A DNA stretch of 46,414 bases. It comes from an uncultured Ruminococcus sp. (lineage in GTDB: Bacteria; Bacillota; Clostridia; Oscillospirales; Ruminococcaceae). The notes beneath the pieces were generated by a model that saw only the letters and a program-made list of their open reading frames with translations, did not search any database and was not told the origin of the DNA. The stretch is taken from positions 1-46,414 of the forward strand of contig CAJTOG010000009.1 of assembly GCA_910577575.1 (NCBI GenBank), in the 5' to 3' direction. Below, piece by piece: positions 25,922-34,373 of this stretch (position 1 is its first letter; each line of letters starts with the position of its first letter). Made by a program: the position numbers and the translations under genes.

Positions 25922-26368
25922 TCAAATCCTTTCGTTTTTAAATTTATAAAATAGCTTTTTTATTGCTAAAAATACCATAAACACAAGAAAAACAATAGAT
26001 GAATTTCTGAAAAGAATCAAAGTATACTCAATAAAAGAACGCATATCCTGTGAGATAATTTCTGGTTCATGGTCAGGATAAAAGTTTTCATATATACCAT
26101 GAATGAAATTGCCAGGTATAAAAAATAAAAGAATAACTTTCGCTGTAAAAATTCCAATATTTATATATATGAAAGATTTTTTAAACTCGCATTTTGTAAT
26201 TTCCCCAATAATTATACTTGCAATCACAAGAATTATAAGCCACAAATAAAAAACAATATCATCATAATAAAAATTTGGTTTTTCTGCCTGACTCCAAAGA
26301 TACCCAAGCCAAACAATCGTTCCTTGAGCAATAAATGTCAGAAAGATAGCACTAAAAAATCAGTTCAT
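25922..26368 (-). pseudogene. Membrane-protein gene with a stop at codon 3
   Basis: From ATG 26368 the frame reads Met-Asn-TGA, then continues open for 145 codons to the stop at 25922. The continuation has four plausible membrane helices: FFSAIFLTFIAQGTIVWLGY, then segments at about 45-60, 75-95 and 125-140. A single TGG to TGA change would explain it, since the residue expected there is in a hydrophobic run. The only in-frame later start is a TTG at 26245 without a ribosome site, which would remove the first helix. No homologous family was recognised. It lies between citrate synthase and the epimerase. It could also be a sequencing error. Confidence 0.6.
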
Positions 26369-26386
26369 AAAATTTTTTTCATGATT

Positions 26387-27754
26387 TCAGTCCATACGGT
26401 TTTCCATGTCGGTATATTCTCTCATCGGAGAAATTGCCTTATATGCCGGACGGATAATCTTATTGGAGTTTATAAGCTCCTCTATTCTGTGGGCAGACCA
26501 GCCTGCAATGCGTGATATTGCAAAAAGCGGAGTAAAAAGTTCATCAGGTATTCCAAGCATACGGTAAACAAATCCGCTGTAGAAATCAACATTTGCACAT
26601 ACACCCTTATAAATCCGTCTTTCACCGGCTATAACTTCAGGAGCAAGTTTTTCAACAAGTGAATAGAGCATAAACTCATCATGTCTGCCCTTTTCGGAAC
26701 TCAATTTCTCAACAAAACCTTTGAACACCTTGGCTCTCGGGTCAGAATGGGAATAAACAGCATGACCCATACCATAAATCAGTCCTGCATAGTCAAAAGC
26801 CTGTTTTTTAAGGAGCTTTTGCAGATAATTTCTTACTTCATCTTCATCAGTCCAATCGTTTACATTCTTTTTCATATCATCAAACATCATTGCAACTTTT
26901 ATATTAGCTCCACCGTGTTTCGGACCTTTAAGTGAACCTAAGGCAGCCGCTATTGCCGAATAAGTATCAGTACCTGAAGAGGATACAACATGAACAGTGA
27001 AAGTCGAGTTGTTTCCTCCGCCGTGTTCAGCATGGAGAACAAGTGCCAAGTCAAGTATGCGTGCTTCAAGTTCAGTAAATTTTTTATCATCACGGAGCAT
27101 ATACAACAGATTCTCTGCTATTGAAAGATTCGGGTCGGGGTCATGAATAAAAAAGCTTCCGCCTTCTCTTGAATATTTATAAGCATTATAGCTGTATACA
27201 GCAAGAACAGGAAACAAAGTAATAAGTTCTATGCATTGTCTGAGAACATTCGGAATAGATATATCATTAGCATTATCATCGTATGAATACAATGCAAGAA
27301 CACTCTTTGCAAGAGTATTCATCATATTATCACTCGGAGCTTTCATTATGACATCTCTTGTAAATGTCGGAGGCAGACTGCGAAAATCAGAAAGAAGTTT
27401 CTTGAAATCAGCCAGTTCATGTTCAGAAGGCATATTTCCATTCAAAAGCAGATATACCGTTTCCTCAAATCCGTAACGCTTTTCTTTTATAAATCCGGCG
27501 ACAATATCTTCAACGTCTATACCTCTGTAAAAAAGTTGTCCATCTCCGTGATTTGGTGCACCATCGCCATTATCAAGCACTTTTATAGTACTGATATTGG
27601 TAAGACCTGCAACAACACCCTGTCCGTTCAAATCTCTGAGACCTCTTTTAACGTCATACTGTGTATAGAGCTTAGGGTCTATCCTATAGCCCTCCATTGA
27701 CTTTTCAGCAAGTCTTAAAATCTGCGGAGTAATTTCTGAAAATTTGTAATCCAT
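26387..27754 (-). CDS. gltA: Citrate synthase
   Basis: A 455-aa type II-like citrate synthase that condenses oxaloacetate and acetyl-CoA. Active-site segments are HAEHGGGNNSTF (first His), GPKHGGAN (second His) and YGMGHAVYSHSDPRAKV (with the catalytic Asp). In anaerobes like this it supports glutamate synthesis through a partial TCA branch. AAAGGA lies about 11 bases before ATG 27754, and the gene has its own consensus promoter. Methylcitrate synthase is a less likely alternative. Confidence 0.93.
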   Translation of the reverse strand: MDYKFSEITPQILRLAEKSMEGYRIDPKLYTQYDVKRGLRDLNGQGVVAGLTNISTIKVLDNGDGAPNHGDGQLFYRGIDVEDIVAGFIKEKRYGFEETVYLLLNGNMPSEHELADFKKLLSDFRSLPPTFTRDVIMKAPSDNMMNTLAKSVLALYSYDDNANDISIPNVLRQCIELITLFPVLAVYSYNAYKYSREGGSFFIHDPDPNLSIAENLLYMLRDDKKFTELEARILDLALVLHAEHGGGNNSTFTVHVVSSSGTDTYSAIAAALGSLKGPKHGGANIKVAMMFDDMKKNVNDWTDEDEVRNYLQKLLKKQAFDYAGLIYGMGHAVYSHSDPRAKVFKGFVEKLSSEKGRHDEFMLYSLVEKLAPEVIAGERRIYKGVCANVDFYSGFVYRMLGIPDELFTPLFAISRIAGWSAHRIEELINSNKIIRPAYKAISPMREYTDMENRMD

Positions 27755-27795
27755 GATTATCGCCGTCCTTTCGTTTTTATAAATTAATAATATTT

Positions 27796-27824
27796 ATTAT
27801 ATCATATTTCACTAAAACTGTCAA
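27796..27824 (-). promoter_or_regulatory. Promoter of the citrate synthase gene
   Basis: TTGACA (27819-27824), a 17-bp spacer ending in TGA, and TATAAT (27796-27801) on the minus strand. Confidence 0.87.
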
Positions 27825-27910
27825 GTGCAGTTTAAACACTCCATACAATCTGTCTGTTTCGCCTGTACATATTTACCAAATAATATACTGTCATGTTGTG
27901 CATTTTTTAC

Positions 27911-27939
27911 TTGACAATTCCAAAACGCAGTGATATAAT
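27911..27939 (+). promoter_or_regulatory. Promoter of the marR-ABC exporter operon
   Basis: TTGACA (27911-27916), a 17-bp spacer ending in TGA, and TATAAT (27934-27939), a full consensus promoter. Confidence 0.88.
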
Positions 27940-27946
27940 TAATACT

Positions 27947-27982
27947 ACCGTATAATAATTAAACGTTTAATTATTATACGGT
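27947..27982. promoter_or_regulatory. 36-bp perfect palindrome, probable MarR operator
   Basis: A perfect inverted repeat with half-site ACCGTATAATAATTAAAC centred on an AACGTT core. It begins 8 bases after the -10, so it spans the transcription start and the first transcribed bases. A bound MarR dimer would block promoter escape, so autoregulation is the natural reading. In RNA it would form a long hairpin in the leader. Confidence 0.8.
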
Positions 27983-28012
27983 TAATATTTTCAGGGAGGT
28001 GAACAAGGAAAA

Positions 28013-28528
28013 ATGATTGATGATGAACAGATAGTGAATATGCTTGAAAATGTTCACCTGCTCAGACATCTTTTTATCCGAAGGATAAGTGAAAAATCTC
28101 CTCTTCATTTTGGACAGATTGCTATTATGAAAACTATTGAACAAAACGAAAATTGTACTCAGGCAATTATAGCAGAATTTCTCGGAGTTTCTCCGGCTTC
28201 TGTAGCCACTTCCACAAAACGTCTCCAGAAAGCCGGTCTCATTACAAAAACAGTAGACAAAGATAATCTCCGCTGTAAAAGACTGTCCCTCACTGATAAG
28301 GGACGTTCGGCAATCGAAAATCACATGGATATTTTCAGAAAATATGAGGAGCTGATTTTTCAGAACTTTTCTGATGAAGAAAAGGAAACGCTGATGAAAT
28401 CGCTTGAAAAACTCGTATACAAAATGCGTGAAATCGAAGGCATTGACGGCGATTTTTCAAATCCTGCGGAACTTTGCTGTCTGCTTATAAAAAAAGTAGA
28501 AAATATTGATATAAGAAAGGAGATTTGA
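28013..28528 (+). CDS. MarR-family transcriptional regulator
   Basis: A 171-aa winged-helix protein. The recognition helix region AIIAEFLGVSPASVATSTKRLQKAGL and the wing NLRCKRLSLTDKG are typical of MarR. Flanking helices form the dimer interface. ATG 28013 follows GGGAGGTG and AAGGA. It is the first gene of an operon with the two ABC exporter genes, and the palindrome just upstream is its likely operator. Such arrangements (for example the LmrR type) derepress drug efflux when a ligand binds. The ligand is unknown. Confidence 0.9.
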   Translation: MIDDEQIVNMLENVHLLRHLFIRRISEKSPLHFGQIAIMKTIEQNENCTQAIIAEFLGVSPASVATSTKRLQKAGLITKTVDKDNLRCKRLSLTDKGRSAIENHMDIFRKYEELIFQNFSDEEKETLMKSLEKLVYKMREIEGIDGDFSNPAELCCLLIKKVENIDIRKEI

Positions 28529-28529
28529 T

Positions 28530-30257
28530 ATGTTGAAAAAAATTTTATCCTATGTCGGAAAATACAAGAAACAGGCCATTCTTGCACCGGTAACAATTAT
28601 AGGTGAAGTTGCCATGGAAGTACTTATCCCATATGTTATGGCTGAAATTATCAACAATGGCATTGAAAAAAGTAATATAGGATATGTTGCAAAAATGGGA
28701 ATTTTTATGGTTGTTATGGCTCTTGCTTCACTATGCTTCGGAGCTGTTGCCGGAAGATTCAGTGCTGTTGCCTCTGTCGGATTTGCAAAAAATTTAAGAG
28801 GTGAACTCTTTAGAAAAGTACAGGGATTTTCTTTTGCAAACGTTGACAAATTCTCAACAGCATCGCTTACTACACGTCTTACAACTGATGTAACAAATAT
28901 ACAAATGGCTTTCATGATGTTCATAAGAACGGCTGTACGTGCACCCATGATGCTTATATGGGCTTTTGCCATGTCCGTAAAACTCAACTCAAAGCTCTCG
29001 CTTGTATTTTTATGTGCTATACCTGTTCTTACTATTGCTGTTTTATTAATTATGACAAAAGCTCACCCGCGTTTCAAAGCCATGCTTACAAAATATGACA
29101 ATATGAATGCAGGAGTACAGGAAAATCTTATAGGAATCAGAACGGTCAAGGCTTTCGTCCGTGAGGATTATGAAAAGAAAAAATTCACCAATAATACAGA
29201 AGAAGTCCGCAAAGCTCAGTTCAATGCAGAAAAATTAGTCATTCTGACAATGCCTTTCATGCAGTTTTGCATGTATGCAAGTATTATAGCTATTCTATGG
29301 TTCGGCGGTCACATGATTGTCGGTGGTACTATGGAAATCGGCAATCTTACAAGCTTTATCACATATGTCGGACAGATTCTTATGTCGCTTATGATGCTTT
29401 CATTCATGTTCATGATGTTTGTAATCTCAAGAGCATCAATTCAGCGTGTCTATGAAGTTCTTACAGAAGAATCAGATATTGTATCTCCTGAAAATTCCGT
29501 AAAAGAAGTTAAAGATGGTTCTGTAAGTTTCAAAAACGTAAGCTTCAGCTATTTCAATGATATGAATAATCTGTCGCTTGAAAAAATAAATCTTGATATA
29601 AAATCAGGTGAAACAATCGGAATTATCGGCGGTACAGGTTCATCCAAAACATCGCTTGTCCAGCTTATTCCTCGGCTTTATGATACAACAGAAGGTGAAG
29701 TTACAGTAGGCGGAGTAAATGTCAAAAAATATGATTTGGATACTCTCAGAAATCAGGTTGCCATGGTATTACAGAAAAATGTACTCTTTTCCGGCACTAT
29801 CAAGGAAAATCTCAAATGGGGCAACGCTGATGCAACTGACGAAGAAATTATTGAAGCCTGCAAACAGGCGTGTGCTCATGATTTTATAACCGGTTTCCCT
29901 GACGGATATGAACAGGATTTGGGTCAGGGCGGTGTAAACGTATCAGGCGGACAGAAACAACGTCTCTGCATTGCACGTGCATTACTTAAAAAACCAAAAA
30001 TTCTTATCCTTGATGACTCGACAAGTGCCGTCGATACGGCTACCGATGCAAGCATCAGAAAAGCTTTCCGTGAAAATTTAGCCGATACAACCACTTTTAT
30101 TATTGCTCAGAGAATTTCTTCCGTTCAGGACGCTGACAGAATAATAGTAATGGACAACGGAAAAATTACTGATATCGGTTCTCATGACGAATTAATTAAA
30201 AGCAGTAAAATCTATCGTGAAGTATATGATTCACAACAGAAAGGAGATGATGAATAA
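28530..30257 (+). CDS. ABC exporter half-transporter with degenerate ATP site
   Basis: A 575-aa protein with an N-terminal six-helix exporter domain (about 1-310) and a C-terminal ATPase (about 330-575). The P-loop reads GGTGSSKTS, where Ser replaces the usual second Gly. The signature is VSGGQ. Walker B ends in Asp-Asp (ILILDDSTS) in place of Asp-Glu, and the switch His is Gln (IIAQR). These changes mark the degenerate site of heterodimeric exporters. The catalytically complete partner is the next gene. It overlaps the partner by one base (TAATG), and its ribosome site lies in the end of marR. Substrate unknown, probably a toxic amphipath. Confidence 0.9.
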   Translation: MLKKILSYVGKYKKQAILAPVTIIGEVAMEVLIPYVMAEIINNGIEKSNIGYVAKMGIFMVVMALASLCFGAVAGRFSAVASVGFAKNLRGELFRKVQGFSFANVDKFSTASLTTRLTTDVTNIQMAFMMFIRTAVRAPMMLIWAFAMSVKLNSKLSLVFLCAIPVLTIAVLLIMTKAHPRFKAMLTKYDNMNAGVQENLIGIRTVKAFVREDYEKKKFTNNTEEVRKAQFNAEKLVILTMPFMQFCMYASIIAILWFGGHMIVGGTMEIGNLTSFITYVGQILMSLMMLSFMFMMFVISRASIQRVYEVLTEESDIVSPENSVKEVKDGSVSFKNVSFSYFNDMNNLSLEKINLDIKSGETIGIIGGTGSSKTSLVQLIPRLYDTTEGEVTVGGVNVKKYDLDTLRNQVAMVLQKNVLFSGTIKENLKWGNADATDEEIIEACKQACAHDFITGFPDGYEQDLGQGGVNVSGGQKQRLCIARALLKKPKILILDDSTSAVDTATDASIRKAFRENLADTTTFIIAQRISSVQDADRIIVMDNGKITDIGSHDELIKSSKIYREVYDSQQKGDDE

Positions 30258-32140
30258 TGCCACCTAAAAAGAATATGCAGCCAGGACAGACACCTTCAGA
30301 TGTCAAAGGAATTATCAAGCGTATTTTCAGTTATATGTATGGCTTTAAAATTCAGTTTGCACTTGTTATTACAGGAATAATCTTAAGTGCAGTCGCAGGT
30401 ATTGCAGGAAACGCACTCCTTACTCCTCTGATTAACAATATTGATGAAGGTTTCAAAGGAGAATGGAATAAAACAAGATTCATCGCTATTTTAGCTGGCA
30501 TGGGAGCTATCTATGCTGTCGGTGCATTGTCAACACTCCTTTTTCAGCGGATGATGATGAAAATTTCCACTACAACCCTTATGCGTATAAGAAATGACTT
30601 ATTCAATAAAATGGAGTCACTTCCGATTAAATATTTTGACAAACATACTCATGGAGAACTTATGTCCCTTTATACCAACGATACCGATACTCTCCGTGAA
30701 ATGCTGAGTAACAGTATCGCACATTGTATCAGTTCAACAATAACTATTGTCGGAGTTTTCGCACTAATGTTGTATTATAGCTGGATTCTTACCATTATTG
30801 TTGTTGTAATGCTGATTATAATTATCAATGTAATCGGATTTATAGGCAAAAGAAGCAGTAAGGGATTTATTGCGCAGCAGAAAGCTATAGGTAAAGCCAA
30901 TGGTTATATTGAAGAAATGATTGACGGACAAAAAGTTGTAAAGGTTTTCTGCCATGAAGATAAGGCAAATGAAGAATTTGAAAAGCTCAATGAAGAACTC
31001 TGCGAAGCTGCCACACGTGCAAACACATTTGCAAATATACTCATGCCCATTATGAATAATCTTTCATATTTGCATTATGCTGCAACGGCAATAGTCGGCG
31101 GTATTATGGCAGTAAACGGATTCGGTAGTATGAACATAGGAAAACTTGTATCATACCTTCAGTTTACACGCCAGTTTGCTCAACCTATTACTCAGGTATC
31201 ACAGCAGCTTAATTCTGTTCTTACTGCTCTGGCAGGTGCAGAACGTATATTCAAGGTAATTGACGAAGAACCTGAAGCAGATGACGGCTATGTTACTCTT
31301 GTAAAAGCAGTTAAAAAGGACGGAAAACTTGTTGAATCGGAAAACGGCAGTATATGGGCATGGAAACATCCTCATAAAGCCGATGGCTCTGTAACCTATA
31401 CCGAAGTCCGTGGTCATGTTGAATTTGATGATGTTTATTTCGGATATGAACCAAATAAAACTGTTCTCAACGGTATAAGCCTTTATGCCGATGCAGGACA
31501 GAAAATTGCCTTTGTAGGTTCAACCGGAGCCGGCAAAACCACTATCACAAACCTGATTAACAGATTTTACGATGTACCGGACGGAAAAATCAGATATGAC
31601 GGCATAAATATAAATAAAATAAAGAAAAGCGATTTGAGGCGTTCTCAGTCAATTGTTTTACAGGATACTCACCTGTTTACAGGTACTGTTATGGACAATA
31701 TCCGCTACGGAAAACTTGATGCAACTGATGAGGAAGTTTTTGCAGCCGCTAAACTTGCAAATGCCGACAGTTTTATTACTCATCTTGAAAACGGATACAA
31801 TACTATGCTTACTTCTGACGGTGCAAACCTTTCACAAGGACAGAGACAGCTTCTTGCAATAGCCCGTGCCGCAGTTGCCGACCCGCCTGTTCTGATTCTT
31901 GACGAGGCTACCAGTTCGATTGATACACGTACCGAGGCACTTATTGAAAAAGGCATGGACTCACTTATGGAAGGCAGAACAGTATTTGTTATCGCCCACA
32001 GACTTTCAACCGTAAGAAATTCCCACGCCATTATGGTTCTGGAATACGGTAAAATTATCGAACGTGGAAGTCATGATGTCCTGATAGCACAGAAAGGCAA
32101 GTATTATCAGCTTTACACTGGTATGTTTGAATTATCATAA
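30257..32140 (+). CDS. ABC exporter half-transporter with intact ATP site
   Basis: A 627-aa partner of the preceding half-transporter. It has the six-helix exporter domain, GSTGAGKTT P-loop, LSQGQ signature, LILDEATSSIDT Walker B with catalytic Glu, and VIAHR with the switch His. A 35-residue insertion before the ATPase (around residues 345-385) is Gly/Lys/Trp rich. Overlapping start and stop codons imply translational coupling and a 1:1 heterodimer. The pair with MarR predicts inducible multidrug export. Confidence 0.92.
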   Translation: MPPKKNMQPGQTPSDVKGIIKRIFSYMYGFKIQFALVITGIILSAVAGIAGNALLTPLINNIDEGFKGEWNKTRFIAILAGMGAIYAVGALSTLLFQRMMMKISTTTLMRIRNDLFNKMESLPIKYFDKHTHGELMSLYTNDTDTLREMLSNSIAHCISSTITIVGVFALMLYYSWILTIIVVVMLIIIINVIGFIGKRSSKGFIAQQKAIGKANGYIEEMIDGQKVVKVFCHEDKANEEFEKLNEELCEAATRANTFANILMPIMNNLSYLHYAATAIVGGIMAVNGFGSMNIGKLVSYLQFTRQFAQPITQVSQQLNSVLTALAGAERIFKVIDEEPEADDGYVTLVKAVKKDGKLVESENGSIWAWKHPHKADGSVTYTEVRGHVEFDDVYFGYEPNKTVLNGISLYADAGQKIAFVGSTGAGKTTITNLINRFYDVPDGKIRYDGININKIKKSDLRRSQSIVLQDTHLFTGTVMDNIRYGKLDATDEEVFAAAKLANADSFITHLENGYNTMLTSDGANLSQGQRQLLAIARAAVADPPVLILDEATSSIDTRTEALIEKGMDSLMEGRTVFVIAHRLSTVRNSHAIMVLEYGKIIERGSHDVLIAQKGKYYQLYTGMFELS

Positions 32141-32145
32141 TATAA

Positions 32146-32178
32146 AAAATCCCATGCTAAGACACATGGGATTTTCTG
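32146..32178 (+). terminator. Terminator of the marR-ABC operon
   Basis: AAAATCCCATG and CATGGGATTTT form a perfect 11-bp stem just after the stop codon. The T-run is part of the stem, so its strength is uncertain. Confidence 0.7.
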
Positions 32179-32230
32179 CGATTTACAGGCAATTGCAACT
32201 GCTGGTTGACAAAATTCCAAGTCCGCTTTA

Positions 32231-32259
32231 TTGACTGCAACCGTTTCTTATGATATACT
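32231..32259 (+). promoter_or_regulatory. Promoter of the membrane XRE regulator gene
   Basis: TTGACT (32231-32236), a 17-bp spacer ending in TGA, and TATACT (32254-32259). Confidence 0.82.
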
Positions 32260-32292
32260 TGAATCATAAAAAATTCATGGAGGTAATTTATT

Positions 32293-33288
32293 ATGATTCT
32301 CGCAGACAAAATTATTGAACTAAGAAAAAAACATGGTATGTCACAAGAAGAATTTGCTGAAAAACTGGGAGTGAGCAGACAGTCAGTTTCCAAATGGGAA
32401 AGTGCACAGTCAACTCCAGATTTGACACGCATACTTGAAATGTCAAAAATTTTCGGAGTAACTACTGATTACTTATTAAAAGATGAAATCGACCTGACAA
32501 AACCCGAAACAATAGAAAATGTTACTGTTGAGGATATTCATGACGAAACGGTTCCGCCTCTCACTCATGTATCCATGAAAGAAGCAAATGACTTTCTGAA
32601 CAAGAACAACAGACACGCTTTTTTGACTGCTCTCGGAACAGCTCTCTGTATTGTTTCAGTAATTCCGCCAGTATTATTCGATGTTTTCAATAATTCGGCT
32701 ATTGAGGATTTAAGTGTAGTGTTCATGTTTCTGATTATTGCTGCCGCTGTAGGTCTTTTTATCTTCTCATCAATGTCAATGAAGATGTTTGATTTTCTCC
32801 ATAAAGAATGCATTGATACGGAATATGGCGTTAATGGAATGGTCAAGGAAAAGAAAGAACAGTATCATCCAAAGCATATAATGATGATTATAATGGGTGT
32901 CATCTTCTGCATTCTGTCTGTTGTCCCTCCGATTGCCTTTGGAACAATAACAATGAATAAATTTGCCGATATGTTCGGAACTGTGCTTCTGTTTATATTT
33001 GTTGCAGTCGGAGTATTCATATTAGTTCGTACCGCTATTATAAACAGCGGATATGAAATTCTTCTTGAAGAGGACAGATTCAGCCGTGAAAGGAAAATAA
33101 GTCACCCTGAACCTAAATCTAATCTCGCTAAAAATATTGTAAGCTCTTACTGGTGTATCGTTACAGCAATATATCTTCTTTATAGCTTTAAATCTTTCAA
33201 CTGGGGCATGAGCTGGATTATATGGCCGGTTGCAGCAGTTCTTTGTCCTGTAGTCATAATGATTGCAAATGCATTTGACAAAAAATAA
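32293..33288 (+). CDS. Membrane-anchored XRE-family regulator
   Basis: A 331-aa protein. Residues about 5-60 are an HTH_3 domain (MSQEEFAEKLGVSRQSVSKWESAQSTPD, then TDYLLKDE). A linker leads to about six membrane helices in two or three pairs (around 115-160, 195-240 and 285-330). Such one-component membrane regulators often control nearby transport or stress genes. GGAGG precedes the ATG. It is monocistronic, with promoter and terminator, and lies just after the exporter operon. The target and signal are unknown. Confidence 0.85.
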   Translation: MILADKIIELRKKHGMSQEEFAEKLGVSRQSVSKWESAQSTPDLTRILEMSKIFGVTTDYLLKDEIDLTKPETIENVTVEDIHDETVPPLTHVSMKEANDFLNKNNRHAFLTALGTALCIVSVIPPVLFDVFNNSAIEDLSVVFMFLIIAAAVGLFIFSSMSMKMFDFLHKECIDTEYGVNGMVKEKKEQYHPKHIMMIIMGVIFCILSVVPPIAFGTITMNKFADMFGTVLLFIFVAVGVFILVRTAIINSGYEILLEEDRFSRERKISHPEPKSNLAKNIVSSYWCIVTAIYLLYSFKSFNWGMSWIIWPVAAVLCPVVIMIANAFDKK

Positions 33289-33294
33289 AAAAGT

Positions 33295-33332
33295 AACGGT
33301 TTCGGAAATAAATCCGAAGCCGTTTTTAATTT
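33295..33332 (+). terminator. Terminator between convergent genes
   Basis: AACGGTTTCGGA and TCCGAAGCCGTT form a 12-bp stem with one G-T-type pair, followed by TTTAATTTT. It probably also ends the DUF2752 gene from the other side. Confidence 0.85.
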
Positions 33333-33339
33333 TATTCAA

Positions 33340-33732
33340 CTAAACAGGTGCTATTTCAGGTATAAAATTTCTTAAAACAAAATACACACCGAAAAGTGCA
33401 AGTACAGTCCACCATACCCATGCTTTTCTTGTCAATATTTTTATCTGCTTTCCGAAAATATCAAATATAAGCTCTATGTAAAGTGCAAGCAGAAGAACTG
33501 CTATAAACGGCAGTGAAATATTATTCCTTACCGCAAGGAGAATATCTCCGTGAAGCATAGCATTGACACTTCTTGTATTTCCGCACCCCGGACACCACAA
33601 TCCTGTAACTGCATGAAAAGTACATTGTCCGAGAAGCGGTGCAAGACTTATGATAAAATCCCTGAAAGCAAAAACAAGAATTACAACCACAGGCACTGAA
33701 ACTGCAACAATAATTTTCTGCTTTTTATTCAT
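33340..33732 (-). CDS. DUF2752 membrane protein
   Basis: A 130-aa protein with three membrane helices and the DUF2752 signature GLWCPGCGNTRS. The paired Cys suggests metal or redox chemistry, but the function of the family is unknown. It begins 6 bases after the preceding stop codon without a good ribosome site, so translation is probably coupled to the DUF4190 gene. This pairing of DUF2752 and DUF4190 is frequent in Firmicutes. Confidence 0.85.
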   Translation of the reverse strand: MNKKQKIIVAVSVPVVVILVFAFRDFIISLAPLLGQCTFHAVTGLWCPGCGNTRSVNAMLHGDILLAVRNNISLPFIAVLLLALYIELIFDIFGKQIKILTRKAWVWWTVLALFGVYFVLRNFIPEIAPV

Positions 33733-33738
33733 TTTATC

Positions 33739-34248
33739 TTACATGAATATAAAATGAATAGCTGATTCCAGTCCTTCCCTGAATCCTTCCATAAATGCTT
33801 CATTAAACGCTCTGCCTACAATCATCCAGACAATGCTTCCGACAACGCCAACTGCTCCTGTAATAATGCCCGCAATAGCCATTCCTGAATTGCCCATGTT
33901 CTTTGATTTACTGATTGTACCTGTAACAACTCCGCTGATTCCACAAAGTATACCGATAGGTGTACAGCAACAAAAACCAAGAACCGAAACAATTCCAAGA
34001 ATCATAGAAACAATGGAAAGAATATTGTTTTCATTCTGATAAGGCTGTCTGAAATTAGAATTATATCCCATATTCCCGTTATTCTGATTATAAATATCAG
34101 TTGTCTGAACAGGATTCGGAGCAGGATTCTGATTAGAAGAAGAATTTAAATCAGCATTGAGATTAACATTATTATTCTGTGTTTTTTCCAGATTAACCTT
34201 ACCATCTGAATCACTGCCGTTCTGATTGTTGAAATTGTAATCATCCAT
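33739..34248 (-). CDS. DUF4190-type membrane protein with Asn/Gln-rich N-terminus
   Basis: A 169-aa protein. Residues 1-80 are Asn, Gln, Ser and Pro rich and probably disordered in the cytosol. Two membrane helices follow, with CCCTPIGILCGISGVVTG and the AIAGIITGAVGVVGS segment of DUF4190. The C-terminus FNEAFMEGFREGLES is amphipathic. I start at ATG 34248 (GGAGG 11 bases upstream), since the earlier ATGs overlap the -10 of the promoter. It is the first gene of a two-gene operon. Function unknown. Confidence 0.82.
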   Translation of the reverse strand: MDDYNFNNQNGSDSDGKVNLEKTQNNNVNLNADLNSSSNQNPAPNPVQTTDIYNQNNGNMGYNSNFRQPYQNENNILSIVSMILGIVSVLGFCCCTPIGILCGISGVVTGTISKSKNMGNSGMAIAGIITGAVGVVGSIVWMIVGRAFNEAFMEGFREGLESAIHFIFM

Positions 34249-34282
34249 AGAAAACAAAGCCTCCATATAATTTAATAATGCC

Positions 34283-34311
34283 ATTATATCATATAGTTTT
34301 TATAATGTCAA
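34283..34311 (-). promoter_or_regulatory. Promoter of the DUF4190-DUF2752 pair
   Basis: TTGACA (34306-34311), a 17-bp spacer ending in TGA, and TATAAT (34283-34288) on the minus strand. Its position rules out upstream translation starts. Confidence 0.86.
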
Positions 34312-34373
34312 CATTTTTTTAACAATATTTTCATATTCAGTAATTAACAGAAGTCACTTAAGAATTTCTATGC

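Noticed and set aside
25922..26368. TGA read as Trp or selenocysteine
   Set aside because: Other genes here (pilT, truA overlap partner, citrate synthase) use TGA as a normal stop, and there is no SECIS-like hairpin.
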